Shown here in pieces: positions 63,817-64,000 of a DNA stretch of 64,000 nt. Each line of letters opens with the position of its first letter. Within the stretch, counting starts at the first letter, position 1. The DNA comes from Lachnospiraceae bacterium (GTDB taxonomy: Bacteria > Bacillota > Clostridia > Lachnospirales > Lachnospiraceae): positions 1-64,000 of the forward strand of contig JAKSRM010000002.1 in the NCBI GenBank assembly GCA_024403615.1, read 5' to 3'. The position numbers and the translations under genes were made by a program. Under the pieces are notes generated by a model, which searched no databases, had not been told where the DNA came from, and saw nothing but the letters and a program-made list of their open reading frames with translations.

Positions 63817-64000
63817 TTATGAAAAAATCAGCGTCAAAATCGTGCTAAAAGCGATGGATGGTCCGAAAGGAATTCTTCCTTGTTGGAAGTGTTTTCTCCC
63901 CAGAAAAGCCGAAATAAGGCCTAAAATGCAGGCAATCAGCACCATGAATAAAGAACAATCTGTTCCGAGGTATAAAGAAACCGCGAAAATCAGTTTCACA
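63817..64000 (-). CDS. Prepilin peptidase C-terminal fragment (cut by window edge)
   Basis: At least 60 residues, open at the right edge. The visible part begins VKLIFAVSLYLG, continues with a membrane helix (MVLIACILGLISAFL) and ends GRIPFGPSIAFSTILTLIFS. VKL followed by helices and the PFGP motif are typical of the C terminus of type IV prepilin peptidases (family A24), where a GD residue pair precedes VKL. A second membrane helix ends the protein. The catalytic GxGD lies outside or at the edge of the window. Confidence 0.6.
   Translation of the reverse strand, partial: VKLIFAVSLYLGTDCSLFMVLIACILGLISAFLGRKHFQQGRIPFGPSIAFSTILTLIFS

Overview
The window comes from a low-GC, anaerobic Gram-positive bacterium of class Clostridia. 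The evidence is AT-rich promoters with consensus SigA hexamers, strong AGGAGG-type ribosome binding sites, two CIRCE/HrcA sites, Firmicutes synteny blocks (ireB-ruvX-DUF1292; hrcA-grpE-dnaK-dnaJ-prmA-rsmE; a mraZ-led division cluster), [4Fe-4S] fumarase, a ferredoxin-type aldo/keto reductase and uroporphyrinogen-decarboxylase-like methyltransferases. Family level cannot be fixed; a peptide- or amino-acid-fermenting, Anaerovorax-like lineage is only a guess. Most genes lie on the minus strand. The plus-strand exceptions are ylmH plus its GTPase-nuclease partner, the sigma factor/DUF4349 pair and a merR gene. No rRNA, tRNA, CRISPR array, insertion sequence or prophage was seen.

Layout. 1-7.4 kb: efp, an aroD-aroK fusion, a heterodimeric ABC exporter, aroE, a YqeG phosphatase and nrdR. 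7.5-11 kb: a very large, extremely acidic protein with a GH78 alpha-L-rhamnosidase fold but no visible catalytic residues, with its own terminator. 11.2-13.2 kb: groES-groEL under a SigA promoter and CIRCE. 13.3-22.6 kb: a reduced division/cell-wall cluster in the order mraZ-rsmH-ftsL-pbp-mraY-murD-ftsW-(ftsQ-like)-ftsZ, with MraZ boxes upstream. 22.8-26.2 kb: a divergent two-gene operon, ylmH overlapping a Tet(M)/EF-G-like GTPase fused to a YacP/Rae1-like NYN endonuclease. 26.2-31 kb: an SNF transporter, an uncharacterised protein, an XRE regulator, and a sigma factor with a DUF4349 membrane protein. 31-35.3 kb: a radical SAM protein and a three-gene operon of two URO-D-family proteins around an iron-sulfur aldo/keto reductase. 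35.4-37.7 kb: an HTH/VWA pair and a DUF169 protein. 37.7-44.8 kb: a surface protein, a dipeptidase, malic enzyme, two-subunit fumarase, phosphotransacetylase and an unusual acyl carrier protein. 44.9-52 kb: CPBP protease, esterase, the tRNA U34 hydroxylation/methylation pair (trhP, trmR), a catalytic-domain-less MltG-like protein, RNase J, DUF1292, ruvX and ireB. 52-57 kb: mtaB-thiI-iscS (tRNA thiolation) and merR. 57-63.7 kb: the hrcA heat-shock operon with its CIRCE. The right edge cuts a prepilin peptidase.

How the genes work together. Two CIRCE sites tie groESL and hrcA-grpE-dnaK-dnaJ to HrcA. At least five enzymes modify tRNA or rRNA. Malic enzyme and fumarase interconvert pyruvate, malate and fumarate, and Pta links acetyl-CoA to acetyl phosphate.

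The strongest candidate for an undescribed system is ylmH plus the GTPase-NYN fusion. YlmH is known to act on stalled 50S-peptidyl-tRNA complexes. Its partner joins a ribosome-protection-type translational GTPase to a domain related to the ribosomal A-site endonuclease Rae1. The pair looks like a ribosome rescue and mRNA cleavage module. The second most unusual gene is the acidic GH78 pseudoenzyme.
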